Origin: Arthrobacter gandavensis
GTDB lineage: Bacteria > Actinomycetota > Actinomycetes > Actinomycetales > Micrococcaceae
NCBI RefSeq assembly: GCF_009192735.1
Contig: NZ_VTFU01000001.1
Coordinates: forward strand, 1 to 64,000
Direction of reading: 5' to 3'
Length of the DNA: 64,000 nucleotides
Part shown: positions 16,623 through 24,994 of the stretch, piece by piece
Layout: every line of letters starts with the position of its first letter
Position numbering within the stretch: the stretch's first letter is position 1
The notes under the pieces: model-generated
Database searches by the model: none
What the model was told of the DNA's origin: nothing
The model's input: only the letters and a program-made list of their open reading frames with translations
Translations under genes and position numbers: made by a program

Positions 16623-17681
16623 ATGACGCCGCCTGGCGAACATCAGCGACAGCACGGAAACGGGTTCACTTTGCAGACCAAGATCACCGCGAACGCACAG
16701 GCGCTGAAGCGATGGTTGAGCAAAGCGGAGGTCTCTCTGGGCAACCACAGCGACCGGCTCAATGCAATCAACATCTTCCCGGTGGCCGACGGCGACACCG
16801 GCACTAACCTGTACGTCACCCTCCGCTCCGCCTCCCGGGCCATCGCCGACGTCGAGACCGCTGACCTTGGTGAACTGCTGGGGATAGCCGGCCGGGCCGC
16901 CATGGAGGATGCCAAAGGAAACTCCGGTACTCTGCTCTCCGTCTTCCTGACCGCCATGGCAGAACCCCTGCAGGGAAGCACCCGCCTCTCGGCGCCGCTG
17001 CTGGCCTCCGCCCTGAACCGCGCCCAGCTGCGCTCCTGGTCAGTCCTCAGTGACCCGGTCCCCGGCACCATGCTCTCGGTGCTGGAAGAAGCCGCCCGCG
17101 CTGCGATGGACGAGCCGGCCGCCCAGACCGGAGACGATTCCAACGCCGGGCTGGCCAGCACCCTGCGCGCCGTCATGGAGGCGGGCCTTGCCGCCGTCGT
17201 GCACACCGAACTGCAGCTGGACGCCCTCACCCAGGCCAAGGTGGTCGACGCCGGCGGCGTCGGCTTCCTGCTCGTGCTGGATGCCCTGCGCGCTTCGGCG
17301 CTGGGAGAGGAACTGCAGGAGGAGCTGCTGGACGGCCTGCACGGCTACGACGTGCAAGCGCCCCACATTCACAGCAACATGCCGCGGATGGAGGGGGTGG
17401 AGGTTATGTGCACCATCAACCTCAGCCCGCTGGACGCCGCCACCCTGCGCCTGCAGCTGGACGAGCTGGGCGATTCGGTGATCATGAGCGCCGTCAACGC
17501 GGTGGGGGACGGGTACCGCTGGCGCGTGCACGTCCACACGCCCGACGCCGGTTCCGCCATTGACCTGCTGCGCACCGTGGGGGAGCCCATGAACCTGACG
17601 ATCACAGAGCTTTCCGCCGACGGCCACGAAACGAACGAAATCATCGAGGGCAGCGAAATCCACGAGGCTCATGAAGTCTAA
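16623..17681 (+). CDS. DAK2-domain protein (FakA/DhaL-like kinase)
   Basis: A 352-residue protein. The N-terminal DhaL-type domain contains NAINIFPVADGDTGTNLYVT (about 49-68), the ADP/Mg-binding aspartate motif, and GRAAMEDAKGNSGTLLSVFL, then VVDAGGVGFLLVLDAL. The C-terminal part resembles the shorter FakA-type region. In Firmicutes FakA phosphorylates fatty acids bound to FakB. In actinobacteria the DAK2 gene regularly precedes recG, as here, but its substrate is not settled. It overlaps recG by 11 bases. The ATG at 16623 is adopted. A TTG at 16671 (LQTKITANAQALKRW) is a plausible shorter start because homology begins there. Confidence 0.8.
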   Translation: MTPPGEHQRQHGNGFTLQTKITANAQALKRWLSKAEVSLGNHSDRLNAINIFPVADGDTGTNLYVTLRSASRAIADVETADLGELLGIAGRAAMEDAKGNSGTLLSVFLTAMAEPLQGSTRLSAPLLASALNRAQLRSWSVLSDPVPGTMLSVLEEAARAAMDEPAAQTGDDSNAGLASTLRAVMEAGLAAVVHTELQLDALTQAKVVDAGGVGFLLVLDALRASALGEELQEELLDGLHGYDVQAPHIHSNMPRMEGVEVMCTINLSPLDAATLRLQLDELGDSVIMSAVNAVGDGYRWRVHVHTPDAGSAIDLLRTVGEPMNLTITELSADGHETNEIIEGSEIHEAHEV

Positions 17682-19887
17682 CGTTCCCCCGGAACTCGAT
17701 TTTCCGCTCGACCGGCGCATCGGCAAGCCGTCCGCCACCAAGCTCGACAAGCAGCTGGGCCTGAAAACCGTTGGCGATCTGCTGCACCATTTTCCGCGGC
17801 GTTACATGGAACGCGGCGAGCTGACCCCCATCGCCGATATCCCGTACGACGAGGACGTCACGCTGATCGCCCGGGTGCAGACCGCCAACTCCCGGCGGAT
17901 GCAGACCCGCAAGGGCATGCTGCTGGAAGTGACCGTCACCGACGACGATTCCGGCGCCCTGGGCCAGCTGCACCTGACCTTCTTCAACGGCTGGAAGGCC
18001 CAGCAGGAGCTGACCGTGGGCACCCGCGCCATGTTCTCCGGCAAGGTGAGCGTCTACCGGAACAACCTGACACTGACCAACCCCAACTATGTGGTGCTCA
18101 CCGAGGAGGCCGACGATGAGGAGGAGGCCAAACGGCCCATCCCCATCTACCCGGCAACCACCAAGCTCAACAGCTGGGACATCAAGAAAGCGGTCGACGC
18201 GTTGCTGGTGACGATGCAGACCGAAGAGCTGCACGATCCCATTCCGGAACCCATCCGCAAGCGCGAGCACCTGCTGGGCCTGGTGGAGGCCTACGAAAAG
18301 ATCCACCGGCCGGCGGAGATCGGCGAGGCGTACAAAGCCCGCCACCGGTTCCGCTACCAGGAGGCCCTGGTGCTGCAGACCGCCCTTGCCCGGCGGCGGA
18401 ATGCTGCCGCTCAGGAGGAAGCCACCGCCCGCCCGCCGCGCACCGGCGGGCTCCTGGACCGTTTTGACGCGTCCCTGCCGTTCACCCTGACCAACGGCCA
18501 GTTCGACGTCGGCCGGGAACTGAGCGAAGACCTGGCCCGCCCGCACCCGATGAACCGGCTGCTGCAGGGCGAGGTGGGCTCGGGAAAAACACTGGTTGCC
18601 CTGCGCGCGATGCTGCAGGTCATCGACGCCGGCGGGCAGGCAGCGCTGCTGGCCCCCACCGAGGTTCTGGCTGCCCAGCACTATGAATCCATCACTCGGA
18701 CCCTCGGCCCGCTGGGCCAGGGCGGGCAGCTGGGGAGCGACGACGACGCCACCCGGGTGACGCTGCTGACCGGCTCCATGAACACCGCCCAGCGCCGGGC
18801 AGCCCTGCTGGACGCAGCCAGTGGCGCGGCCGGCATCGTTATCGGCACCCATGCGCTGCTCTCCGACAACGTGCAGTTCGCCGACCTGGGCCTCGTGGTC
18901 GTGGATGAGCAGCACCGCTTCGGGGTGGAACAGCGCGATGTCCTGCGCACCAAGGGCCGCAGCACCCCGCACCTTTTGGTCATGACCGCCACCCCGATTC
19001 CCCGGACCGTGGCCATGACCGTTTTCGGGGACCTGAGCGTGTCCACGCTCACCGAGCTGCCCGCGGGCCGCGCGCCGATCTCCACCTACATGGCACCGCT
19101 GGCGGAAAAGCCGGCCTGGAACCGCCGCATCTGGGAACGCGCCCGCGAAGAGATCGACGCCGGGCGGCAGGTGTACGTGGTCTGCCCCAAGATCGGTGAC
19201 AAGGAGGAGGAACCCGGTTTCGACATGGCGTTCTTCGATGAAGGGCCAGCCGGCAGCAAGGCAGACAAGCTGAATCTGGCGTCCGTGCTGGAAATGCACC
19301 AGCAGCTCTCCGAGGTCCCGGCGCTCGCCGGCGTGCGCATCGGTGTCCTGCACGGACGGATGGACCCGGCGGACAAAACCGAAACCATGGCTGCCTTCAA
19401 CCGCGGCGACATTGACCTGCTGATCTCCACCACGGTCATCGAAGTGGGCGTCGACGTGCACAACGCCTCCCTGATGGTCATCGAGGACGCCGACCGGTTC
19501 GGCATGTCACAGCTCCACCAGCTGCGCGGACGCGTGGGCCGCGGTGGCCTGCCGGGAACGTGCCTGCTGGTGACCCGGCTGGAACCCGGGCATCCAAGCC
19601 GGGAGCGGCTGGAAGCGGTGGCCGCGACCACTGACGGCTTCGAGCTGTCCCGGAAAGACCTGGAACTGCGCCGCGAGGGCGACATTCTCGGCGCATCACA
19701 GTCCGGCGGCCGCTCAACGCTGAAGCTGCTGCGCGCCATCCAGGATGAGCCGCTGATCGAGAAGGCCCGCGCTGACGCCACCGCCCTGGTGGAGGAGGAT
19801 CCGGACCTGACGCAGTATCCGGCCCTGAACGAGGCGATCGAGGACTACCTGAATCCGGAGAAGGAAGCTTTCCTGGACCGCGGCTGA
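17671..19887 (+). CDS. recG: ATP-dependent DNA helicase RecG
   Basis: A 738-residue helicase that remodels stalled replication forks and branch-migrates Holliday junctions. It shows the N-terminal wedge/OB domain (ARVQTANSRRMQTRKG), Walker A GEVGSGKT near 300, the DEQH box VVDEQHRFG near 410, the TATPIPRT motif, and the C-terminal helicase motif VGVDVHNASLMVIEDADRFG followed by QLRGRVGR. Length is normal for the family. The ATG at 17671 lies inside the end of the DAK2 gene, so the two are translationally coupled. Nothing is missing. Confidence 0.97.
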   Translation: MKSNVPPELDFPLDRRIGKPSATKLDKQLGLKTVGDLLHHFPRRYMERGELTPIADIPYDEDVTLIARVQTANSRRMQTRKGMLLEVTVTDDDSGALGQLHLTFFNGWKAQQELTVGTRAMFSGKVSVYRNNLTLTNPNYVVLTEEADDEEEAKRPIPIYPATTKLNSWDIKKAVDALLVTMQTEELHDPIPEPIRKREHLLGLVEAYEKIHRPAEIGEAYKARHRFRYQEALVLQTALARRRNAAAQEEATARPPRTGGLLDRFDASLPFTLTNGQFDVGRELSEDLARPHPMNRLLQGEVGSGKTLVALRAMLQVIDAGGQAALLAPTEVLAAQHYESITRTLGPLGQGGQLGSDDDATRVTLLTGSMNTAQRRAALLDAASGAAGIVIGTHALLSDNVQFADLGLVVVDEQHRFGVEQRDVLRTKGRSTPHLLVMTATPIPRTVAMTVFGDLSVSTLTELPAGRAPISTYMAPLAEKPAWNRRIWERAREEIDAGRQVYVVCPKIGDKEEEPGFDMAFFDEGPAGSKADKLNLASVLEMHQQLSEVPALAGVRIGVLHGRMDPADKTETMAAFNRGDIDLLISTTVIEVGVDVHNASLMVIEDADRFGMSQLHQLRGRVGRGGLPGTCLLVTRLEPGHPSRERLEAVAATTDGFELSRKDLELRREGDILGASQSGGRSTLKLLRAIQDEPLIEKARADATALVEEDPDLTQYPALNEAIEDYLNPEKEAFLDRG

Positions 19888-19956
19888 GTCCCACGCCGCA
19901 ATGGGCACCGGGCTGCGGCGGCCTCGCCCGCGGCCGGGGGACTCATCAAAGCCCGA

Positions 19957-19962
19957 TAAAGT
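19957..19962 (+). promoter_or_regulatory. -10 box for a leaderless rsmD transcript
   Basis: TAAAGT ends seven bases before the rsmD ATG, and no Shine-Dalgarno lies between. This spacing would start the mRNA at or next to the start codon. No good -35 is visible. Confidence 0.45.
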
Positions 19963-19969
19963 AAAACCC

Positions 19970-20569
19970 ATGAGCCGCATCATTGCCGGGACCGCCGGCG
20001 GAACTTCCCTGACCAGTGTTCCCGGAACAGGAACCCGCCCCACCACGGACCGGGTCAAAGAGGCGCTGTTCTCCCGGCTGGAGTCCTACGACATCCTCTC
20101 CGGCGCCCGCGTGCTGGACCTCTTTGCCGGCTCCGGCGCCCTCGGCATCGAAAGCGCCAGCCGCGGCGCGGTCTCGGTGGACCTGGTGGAGCTGGCCGAC
20201 AAGGCCGCCGGCACCTGCAAGCAGAACGCCAAGCTCATCAACGACGCCGCCGGCCGCACCGTGGTGAATGTCCACCGCGCCAAGGCCGACACCTACCTGC
20301 TGCGCGTGCCCGCCGACGTCACCTGGGACCTGGTGTTCCTGGATCCGCCCTACGACCTGGACGAGGAAGACCTTTCGGCCGTGCTCCGTGCGCTCCCGCG
20401 GCACCTGGCCGAGGGCGCCGTCGTCGTGCTGGAACGTTCCACCCGCTCACCGGAACCGGTGTGGCCGGAGGGAATGGAACGCTTCAGCGAACGCAAGTAC
20501 GGCGAAACCACCCTGTGGTTTGCCGAGCCGACGCAAACCGACGACGACGCCGCGGCCGCCGGTTCCTAG
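19970..20569 (+). CDS. rsmD: 16S rRNA (guanine(966)-N2)-methyltransferase
   Basis: A 199-residue SAM-dependent methyltransferase that modifies G966 of 16S rRNA during 30S assembly. It has the start MSRIIAGTAGG, the conserved TRPTTDRVKEALFSRLE, the SAM motif VLDLFAGSGALGIEAS-like segment (LDLFAGSGALGIESASRG), and the catalytic DPPY (about 124-127). The ATG at 19970 is chosen over an upstream reading because homology begins here and a -10 box sits seven bases upstream. The order recG-rsmD is common in actinobacteria, though coaD is displaced here by two minus-strand genes. Confidence 0.93.
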   Translation: MSRIIAGTAGGTSLTSVPGTGTRPTTDRVKEALFSRLESYDILSGARVLDLFAGSGALGIESASRGAVSVDLVELADKAAGTCKQNAKLINDAAGRTVVNVHRAKADTYLLRVPADVTWDLVFLDPPYDLDEEDLSAVLRALPRHLAEGAVVVLERSTRSPEPVWPEGMERFSERKYGETTLWFAEPTQTDDDAAAAGS

Positions 20570-20572
20570 CCG

Positions 20573-21391
20573 CTAACCGGCGTCGGCAAACACGTCCAGG
20601 CGCTCGCCGGTCAGGACATCCGCCGGGTGCGGGCCTGCGGCCAGCAGCTGCTCAGTCCAGTCCTCTGGCCAGGGGAACACCGTGGCGGCCAGGACAATAT
20701 TGCCCGGGAAACGGCCGGTAAACATGTCCTTCGGTCCCAGCGCGGCGAATCCGGCGGACGGAATTCCGGCCAAACCCTCCTGCAGGGCGCGGACCTGCCG
20801 GCGGCAGAAGGCCAGCCCGGGATCGTCACCCACGTTCACCAGCAGGACACCGGTGGGGGAGAGCAGGGCCGCGGCCTCAGCGTAAAACTCCGGGGTGGTC
20901 AGGTGCTCGGGGGCGTCCGAGCCGGCAAAAACGTCCAGCACAATCGCGTCGAAGGACCCTGGCTCGTAGCGTGAAAGGGCATCGCGGGCGTCCCCACTAA
21001 CGGTGTCCAGCACGGTGCCCTCGGGCAGCGGCAGGTGCGCCAGGACAAAGTCCAGCAGCTCGCGCTCCAGCTCCACCGCGTGCTGCTCCGAGCCCGGGCG
21101 GGTGGCCTGCAGATACCGGGTGAGGGTCAGCGCTCCCGCGCCCAGGTGCAGGGCGCGCAGCGGCTGTCCCGCCGGAGCTGCCAGGTCGAGGACGTTGCCG
21201 ATCCGGCGCAGGTACTCGTAAAAGATCTCCTCCGGATGGGCCAGGTTCACGTGCGACTGTTCCGCACCGCCAATGCTCAGCACCCAGGCCCCGGGGCTGA
21301 ACCCGTCTTCGGTAATGGTGGCGTGGGCGCCGATGCCGCGCAGCAGCCGTGACGGGGTGCGTCCGTCGTTCTTGGGCATGCCGGCCGTCAT
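20573..21391 (-). CDS. Spermidine-synthase-like methyltransferase-fold protein
   Basis: A 272-residue protein with the Rossmann fold of spermidine synthases: HVNLAHPEEIFYEYLRRI, LRALHLGAGALTLTRYL (nucleotide/decarboxy-SAM-binding glycine loop), HAVELERELLDF, and SFDAIVLDVFAGSDAPEHLTT. Actinobacterial proteins of this type are usually annotated as spermidine-synthase-like or fused-MFS/spermidine synthase. A real aminopropyltransferase activity is not proven, since the catalytic D-x-S-D-P motif is replaced by DVFAGSD. The start overlaps the stop of the upstream aminotransferase gene at 21391, so they form an operon. It converges with rsmD, leaving only three bases between the stops. Confidence 0.75.
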   Translation of the reverse strand: MTAGMPKNDGRTPSRLLRGIGAHATITEDGFSPGAWVLSIGGAEQSHVNLAHPEEIFYEYLRRIGNVLDLAAPAGQPLRALHLGAGALTLTRYLQATRPGSEQHAVELERELLDFVLAHLPLPEGTVLDTVSGDARDALSRYEPGSFDAIVLDVFAGSDAPEHLTTPEFYAEAAALLSPTGVLLVNVGDDPGLAFCRRQVRALQEGLAGIPSAGFAALGPKDMFTGRFPGNIVLAATVFPWPEDWTEQLLAAGPHPADVLTGERLDVFADAG

Positions 21392-22635
21392 CAGAGCACC
21401 TGTCCCAGTTTGGAGATACGCTCGGCCGCTTCCTGCAGCACTTCGGTTTTTTTGCAGAACGCAAAGCGCAGCAGGGTTTGGGTGCGTTTTGCGCCCTCCT
21501 CGTGGCAGAACACCGCCACCGGGATGGCGCCCACGCCCACCAGTTCCGGCAGCCGGCGGGCCAGGGCTGTGGCATCGGTGATGCCCAGGGGAGCGACGTC
21601 GGCGTTGACGAAGTAGGTGCCCTGCGGCTCGAAGACGGTCAGCCCGGCGGCGCGCAGCCCCTCGCTCAGTACATCGCGCTTGGTCTGCAGGGTCTTGGCG
21701 GCGTCGGTGAAGAACGAGTCCTCCATTCCGAGGCCCAGGGCAATGGCACCCTGGAACGGGGTTCCGGAGCTGTAGCTGAGGAAGGATTTCACGGCCCGCA
21801 CGGCTGCCACCAGTTCCGCCGGTCCGGACAGCCAGCCAATCTTCCAGCCGGTGAAGGAAAAGGTTTTGCCGGCGGAGGAAATGGTCAGGGTGCGCTCCGC
21901 AGCGCCGGGCAGGGTGGCCACGGGAACGTGCCGGGGGCCGAAGGTGAGGTGTTCATACACCTCGTCGGTCACGATGAGCGCGTTGTACTTGGCGGCCAGC
22001 TCCACGATCCGCTGCAGGGTTTCGGCGGGGAAAACGGCGCCCGTCGGGTTGTGCGGGTTGTTGACCAGCACCACGCGGGTTCGCTCCGAGAAGGAGTCCT
22101 CGAGGGTGGCCAGGTCCGGCTGGAAGTCCGGCGCGAGCAGCGGCGCGGTGGTGTGGGTGGCACCGCTGAGGCCGATGATCGCTCCGTAGGAGTCATAAAA
22201 CGGTTCGAAGGTCAGGACCTCGTCGCCCGGCCCGGTCAGTGCCAGCAGGGTGGCGGCGATGGCCTCGGTGGCACCGGTGCTGATGATGACCTGGGTGTCC
22301 GGATCCAGGGACAGCCCGTAGAAGCGTTCCTGATGAGCGGCGACGGCGTTCCGCAGCACCGGCAGGCCCTGTCCGGGCGCGTATTGGTTCCTGCCGTCCA
22401 GGATGGCGGCCCGGGCGGCCTCCATCACCTCGGCCGGACCGTCCTCGTCGGGGAATCCCTGGCCCAGGTTGATGGCGTTGTGCCGGCCGGACAGGACGGT
22501 GATCTCCTCGAAGATGGTCACCCCCAGTGCTCCGTCCGCGCCAAGCAGGTTGGCGCCGGCGGCGGTGCGCTGCCAGGGCGGTGTTCCTCCGGCGGAGTCG
22601 GAGCGTAGCAGTGGTGCGGAGTGTGGAGAGCTCAT
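21391..22635 (-). CDS. PLP-dependent aminotransferase, class I/II
   Basis: A 414-residue fold-type I aminotransferase. Seen: INLGQGFPDEDGP, QYAPGQGLPVLRNAV, STGATEAIAATLLAL, the substrate/PLP motif NNPHNPTGAVF, TDEVYEHLTF, and the Schiff-base lysine in SSAGKTFSFTGWKIGW. The sequence type matches actinobacterial enzymes annotated as succinyldiaminopimelate aminotransferase DapC, or as methionine/kynurenine aminotransferases of the YbdL group. Substrate cannot be decided from sequence. It is divergent from coaD with about 41 bases between the starts, so their promoters overlap. Confidence 0.85.
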   Translation of the reverse strand: MSSPHSAPLLRSDSAGGTPPWQRTAAGANLLGADGALGVTIFEEITVLSGRHNAINLGQGFPDEDGPAEVMEAARAAILDGRNQYAPGQGLPVLRNAVAAHQERFYGLSLDPDTQVIISTGATEAIAATLLALTGPGDEVLTFEPFYDSYGAIIGLSGATHTTAPLLAPDFQPDLATLEDSFSERTRVVLVNNPHNPTGAVFPAETLQRIVELAAKYNALIVTDEVYEHLTFGPRHVPVATLPGAAERTLTISSAGKTFSFTGWKIGWLSGPAELVAAVRAVKSFLSYSSGTPFQGAIALGLGMEDSFFTDAAKTLQTKRDVLSEGLRAAGLTVFEPQGTYFVNADVAPLGITDATALARRLPELVGVGAIPVAVFCHEEGAKRTQTLLRFAFCKKTEVLQEAAERISKLGQVL

Positions 22636-22664
22636 GCCTTCCAGTATTACCCCCTTTGCTCGGG

Positions 22665-22670
22665 TAGATT
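22665..22670 (+). promoter_or_regulatory. -10 box for a leaderless coaD transcript
   Basis: TAGATT lies six bases before the coaD ATG and the interval cgacct holds no Shine-Dalgarno. A start at or beside the ATG is predicted. Confidence 0.45.
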
Positions 22671-22676
22671 CGACCT

Positions 22677-23147
22677 ATGCGACGCGCTGTATGCCCCGGC
22701 TCCTATGACCCCATCCACAACGGGCACGTGGAGGTGATTGCCCGCGCAGCCAGCCTGTTCGATGAAGTGATTGTGGCGGTCTCCACCAACTACGCCAAGA
22801 AGTACCGGTTTTCCGGCCCCGAACGGCTCGCCATGGCCCGGGAAACCCTGGGCGCGCTGCGAGGGGTGTCTGTTGTTCCCATGGGGGACGGCCTCTTGGC
22901 GGACTTCTGCCGGGAGCATGGGGCGAACGCGATTGTGAAGGGCCTGCGCTCGGTCCAGGACTACCAGTACGAACTGCCCATGGCCGTCATGAACCGCCAC
23001 CTCACCGGCGTCGAAACCGTGTTCCTGCCGGCCGAGAGCCGCTACACCCACCTGTCCTCGACACTGATCAAGGAAGTTTCGGCGCTGGGCGGCGACGTCA
23101 AGGAACTGGTGCCGTTGGCCGCGTTCCGGCGGCTGCAGCAAGCCTAG
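22677..23147 (+). CDS. coaD: Phosphopantetheine adenylyltransferase
   Basis: A 156-residue nucleotidyltransferase making dephospho-CoA from 4'-phosphopantetheine and ATP. Motifs: CPGSYDPIHNGHVEVI, with the H-x-G-H nucleotide-binding signature, KKYRFSGPERLAMA, VKGLRSVQDYQYEL, and the C-terminal ESRYTHLSSTLIKE that matches the S-S-T motif. Length is typical. No ribosome site precedes the ATG, but a -10 box is six bases upstream. In relatives coaD is usually followed closely by DUF177-rpmF-rnc; here about 4.3 kb of accessory DNA intervenes. Confidence 0.96.
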   Translation: MRRAVCPGSYDPIHNGHVEVIARAASLFDEVIVAVSTNYAKKYRFSGPERLAMARETLGALRGVSVVPMGDGLLADFCREHGANAIVKGLRSVQDYQYELPMAVMNRHLTGVETVFLPAESRYTHLSSTLIKEVSALGGDVKELVPLAAFRRLQQA

Positions 23148-23504
23148 GCCGGTGGTATATCAACGACTGCTCCCTTTTCTTCCTCCGCGTTAGTCTCCTT
23201 GCAACTATGTCGACGGAATCAGACGCACAATCAGTCAAGATACGGTGCATCCCGAGGCGAAGGCTGCAATTACGCAGATCTTCGCATTGTCGACAGTCCT
23301 ATCACTACGATGCTCAAGTAAGGGGCAAGCGCAGATTTGTTCATCACAGGTTTGGTGCCCTTGACTTCAACCTTAGGGACGGATTTGGGGAACCTTTGAG
23401 TTTACGGTCATTCTCCCAAAAGCCGATGGCTCCGAGCCTTATGGTGGCCATGAATCTGGATGTCTGTGTTCGGTGAGGAAGGACTAGGCAGATGTTGAAT
23501 CGGG
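23148..23504. other. Gene-free AT-rich stretch at the left edge of the second island
   Basis: About 360 bases between coaD and the GT-D gene. A possible 89-codon reading from 23207 has no ribosome site, no recognisable homology and a composition unlike either neighbour, so it is not called. The stretch probably marks the insertion point of foreign DNA. Confidence 0.4.
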
Positions 23505-23510
23505 TATAAT
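23505..23510 (+). promoter_or_regulatory. Perfect TATAAT -10 box, leaderless promoter of the GT-D gene
   Basis: TATAAT at 23505-23510 is followed by tcagaaa and then the ATG at 23518. With initiation about seven bases after the box, the mRNA would begin at the A of the start codon. No Shine-Dalgarno is present. The -35 position is poor. Confidence 0.6.
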
Positions 23511-23517
23511 TCAGAAA

Positions 23518-24567
23518 ATGGACTTCAATACAGTGCTGCAAGAGCTTCCCTCGATCGCCCAAATTCGCACCGGGGCTCAGGATCTCCAGAAGAATCTAGG
23601 GGATGCTCGAGTTCAAGTCGCCGAGGCTAGGGAGCTCCTTGAAGTCTCTCACGAAGTCCTGAAGGAAAGTCGCGACCAGCTACATTCACTCACTAAACTG
23701 ACTGAGGCATCCAACAGACTCCTTGAAGCTCAAAACGCTGCTTTATTGCAGCAGTTGGAGGCCACCAACAAATCTAATGCTCAAATGCAGTCCATACTCA
23801 GTACCCTCGAAGGCGTTAGATTAGCAGCTACAGCGCCACTTCGGGCAGACATGGAAGCATCACTCGGTGGCAAGCAGCTTTCCATGCTTGATACGATCCA
23901 CCATATTGCAGACAAAGGCCTGAGCTTTGCTCGCTATGGTGATGGTGAGATTCGTCTCATGACAAGGGAGGAATACAACTTACGCTTCCAAAAGAACGCC
24001 CCCGGATTGAAATCGGATCTGACTCGGGTTCTCGGCATGAGTAGCGAAAACTTGCTTATTGGAATGCCACACAGATTCGTGAACTCCATGTGGGGGGCCG
24101 TCTTTGCTGAAAACTGGTCATCACTGAAACCTCATGTCGATAAGGCGACAGTATTTGGCGACAGCCACGTTTCACGCCCGATTTTCTTCGATTTTTATCA
24201 GCAGGCTGCTGTCGATGCTTGGCGTAGTGTTTGGAACGGCAGGGACGCCCTTATAGTTGCTGGCCGTGGGTCCAGATTTGAGCTCATAGACGAACTCTTC
24301 GGAAACCTTGGTCAGGCTGAGTTTGTTGAAGGTGCGCCACGCAATGCGTACGTTGAAATAGATTCGATCATGCAGGATATCATCAGTAAACTCCATGGTA
24401 AAGACCTTGTCCTAATTGCGCTCGGTCCTTCCGGAACGATCATTGCGGCACGACTCGCCGAAATGGGTATTCAGGCTATCGACATAGGTCATATTGCGGC
24501 GAGCTACAGAAGTGTATTTTCAGGTGACGCCTTCCCCGAGTTGCAGCCGGTTAGTCAGTTCGACTAA
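23518..24567 (+). CDS. Coiled-coil GT-D fold glycosyltransferase
   Basis: A 349-residue protein in two parts. Residues about 20-105 are a predicted long coiled coil rich in Glu, Gln, Leu and Lys. Residues about 120-345 match the GT-D/DUF1792 family: SFARYGDGEIRLM (136-148), the family's S-x-x-R-x-G-D-G-E motif, then LIGMPHRFVN, VFGDSHVSRP, ALIVAGRGSRFEL, and the C-terminal LVLIALGPSGTIIAARLAEMG with IDIGH. Known members transfer glucose or other sugars in serine-rich-protein and capsule glycosylation. The acceptor here is unknown. It is a lone gene beside an IS110 element with AT-rich composition, so it was probably acquired by transfer. The N-terminal coiled coil is not part of the core family and may mediate oligomerisation. 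Confidence 0.75.
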   Translation: MDFNTVLQELPSIAQIRTGAQDLQKNLGDARVQVAEARELLEVSHEVLKESRDQLHSLTKLTEASNRLLEAQNAALLQQLEATNKSNAQMQSILSTLEGVRLAATAPLRADMEASLGGKQLSMLDTIHHIADKGLSFARYGDGEIRLMTREEYNLRFQKNAPGLKSDLTRVLGMSSENLLIGMPHRFVNSMWGAVFAENWSSLKPHVDKATVFGDSHVSRPIFFDFYQQAAVDAWRSVWNGRDALIVAGRGSRFELIDELFGNLGQAEFVEGAPRNAYVEIDSIMQDIISKLHGKDLVLIALGPSGTIIAARLAEMGIQAIDIGHIAASYRSVFSGDAFPELQPVSQFD

Positions 24568-24994
24568 GCGAATTTGGCATCAATCATGCAGGAACAATCA
24601 TTTGAGTTTTACATTTATAAGTTGAGGTCCTGAGCGCCCGGCAGGTACCGATTCTGTGGGGTGGAGACTTGCGTGATCTAGTCCTAGCCGATATCACGGG
24701 CACCCGTTTCCTTTTTTTGCTAACCCTGGTGCTGTTGCGGGCTGGGGTTTGCCAGTCTGGTATGGCTCTGCCTTGTCCATGCCGGCATGCTCGGCGCGGA
24801 CCGTCTACCTGGGCGAAGAGGCCGGGGTGGAACAAGCGCTCCTCAGTGGATTTGATGCTAACCGGGTGGGTCAGTGCGACGTTCATCTAGATTCAAGGAC
24901 TCGCACCCAAACCATCCTGTGTGGAACCTACGTGCTGCTCGCCCCGCCGTCGCAGGCCTTCTCAATTGGAACCCGACCTTGCCGGATTTGGGGG
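24568..24994. other. Gene-free stretch between the GT-D gene and the second IS110 element
   Basis: Roughly 430 bases with no supported gene. The first 80 are AT-rich and the rest is GC-rich. Overlapping short readings on both strands have no start signals and no recognised homology. The GC-rich part may be the remnant of another mobile element. Confidence 0.35.

Noticed and set aside
17641-19461. A 606-codon open frame on the minus strand opposite recG
   Set aside because: It is a high-GC antisense shadow: low-complexity His/Gly/Val composition, no motifs, and recG on the other strand is certain.
23207-23476. An 89-codon frame between coaD and the GT-D gene
   Set aside because: No Shine-Dalgarno, -10 spacing does not fit a leaderless start, and no homology was recognised.
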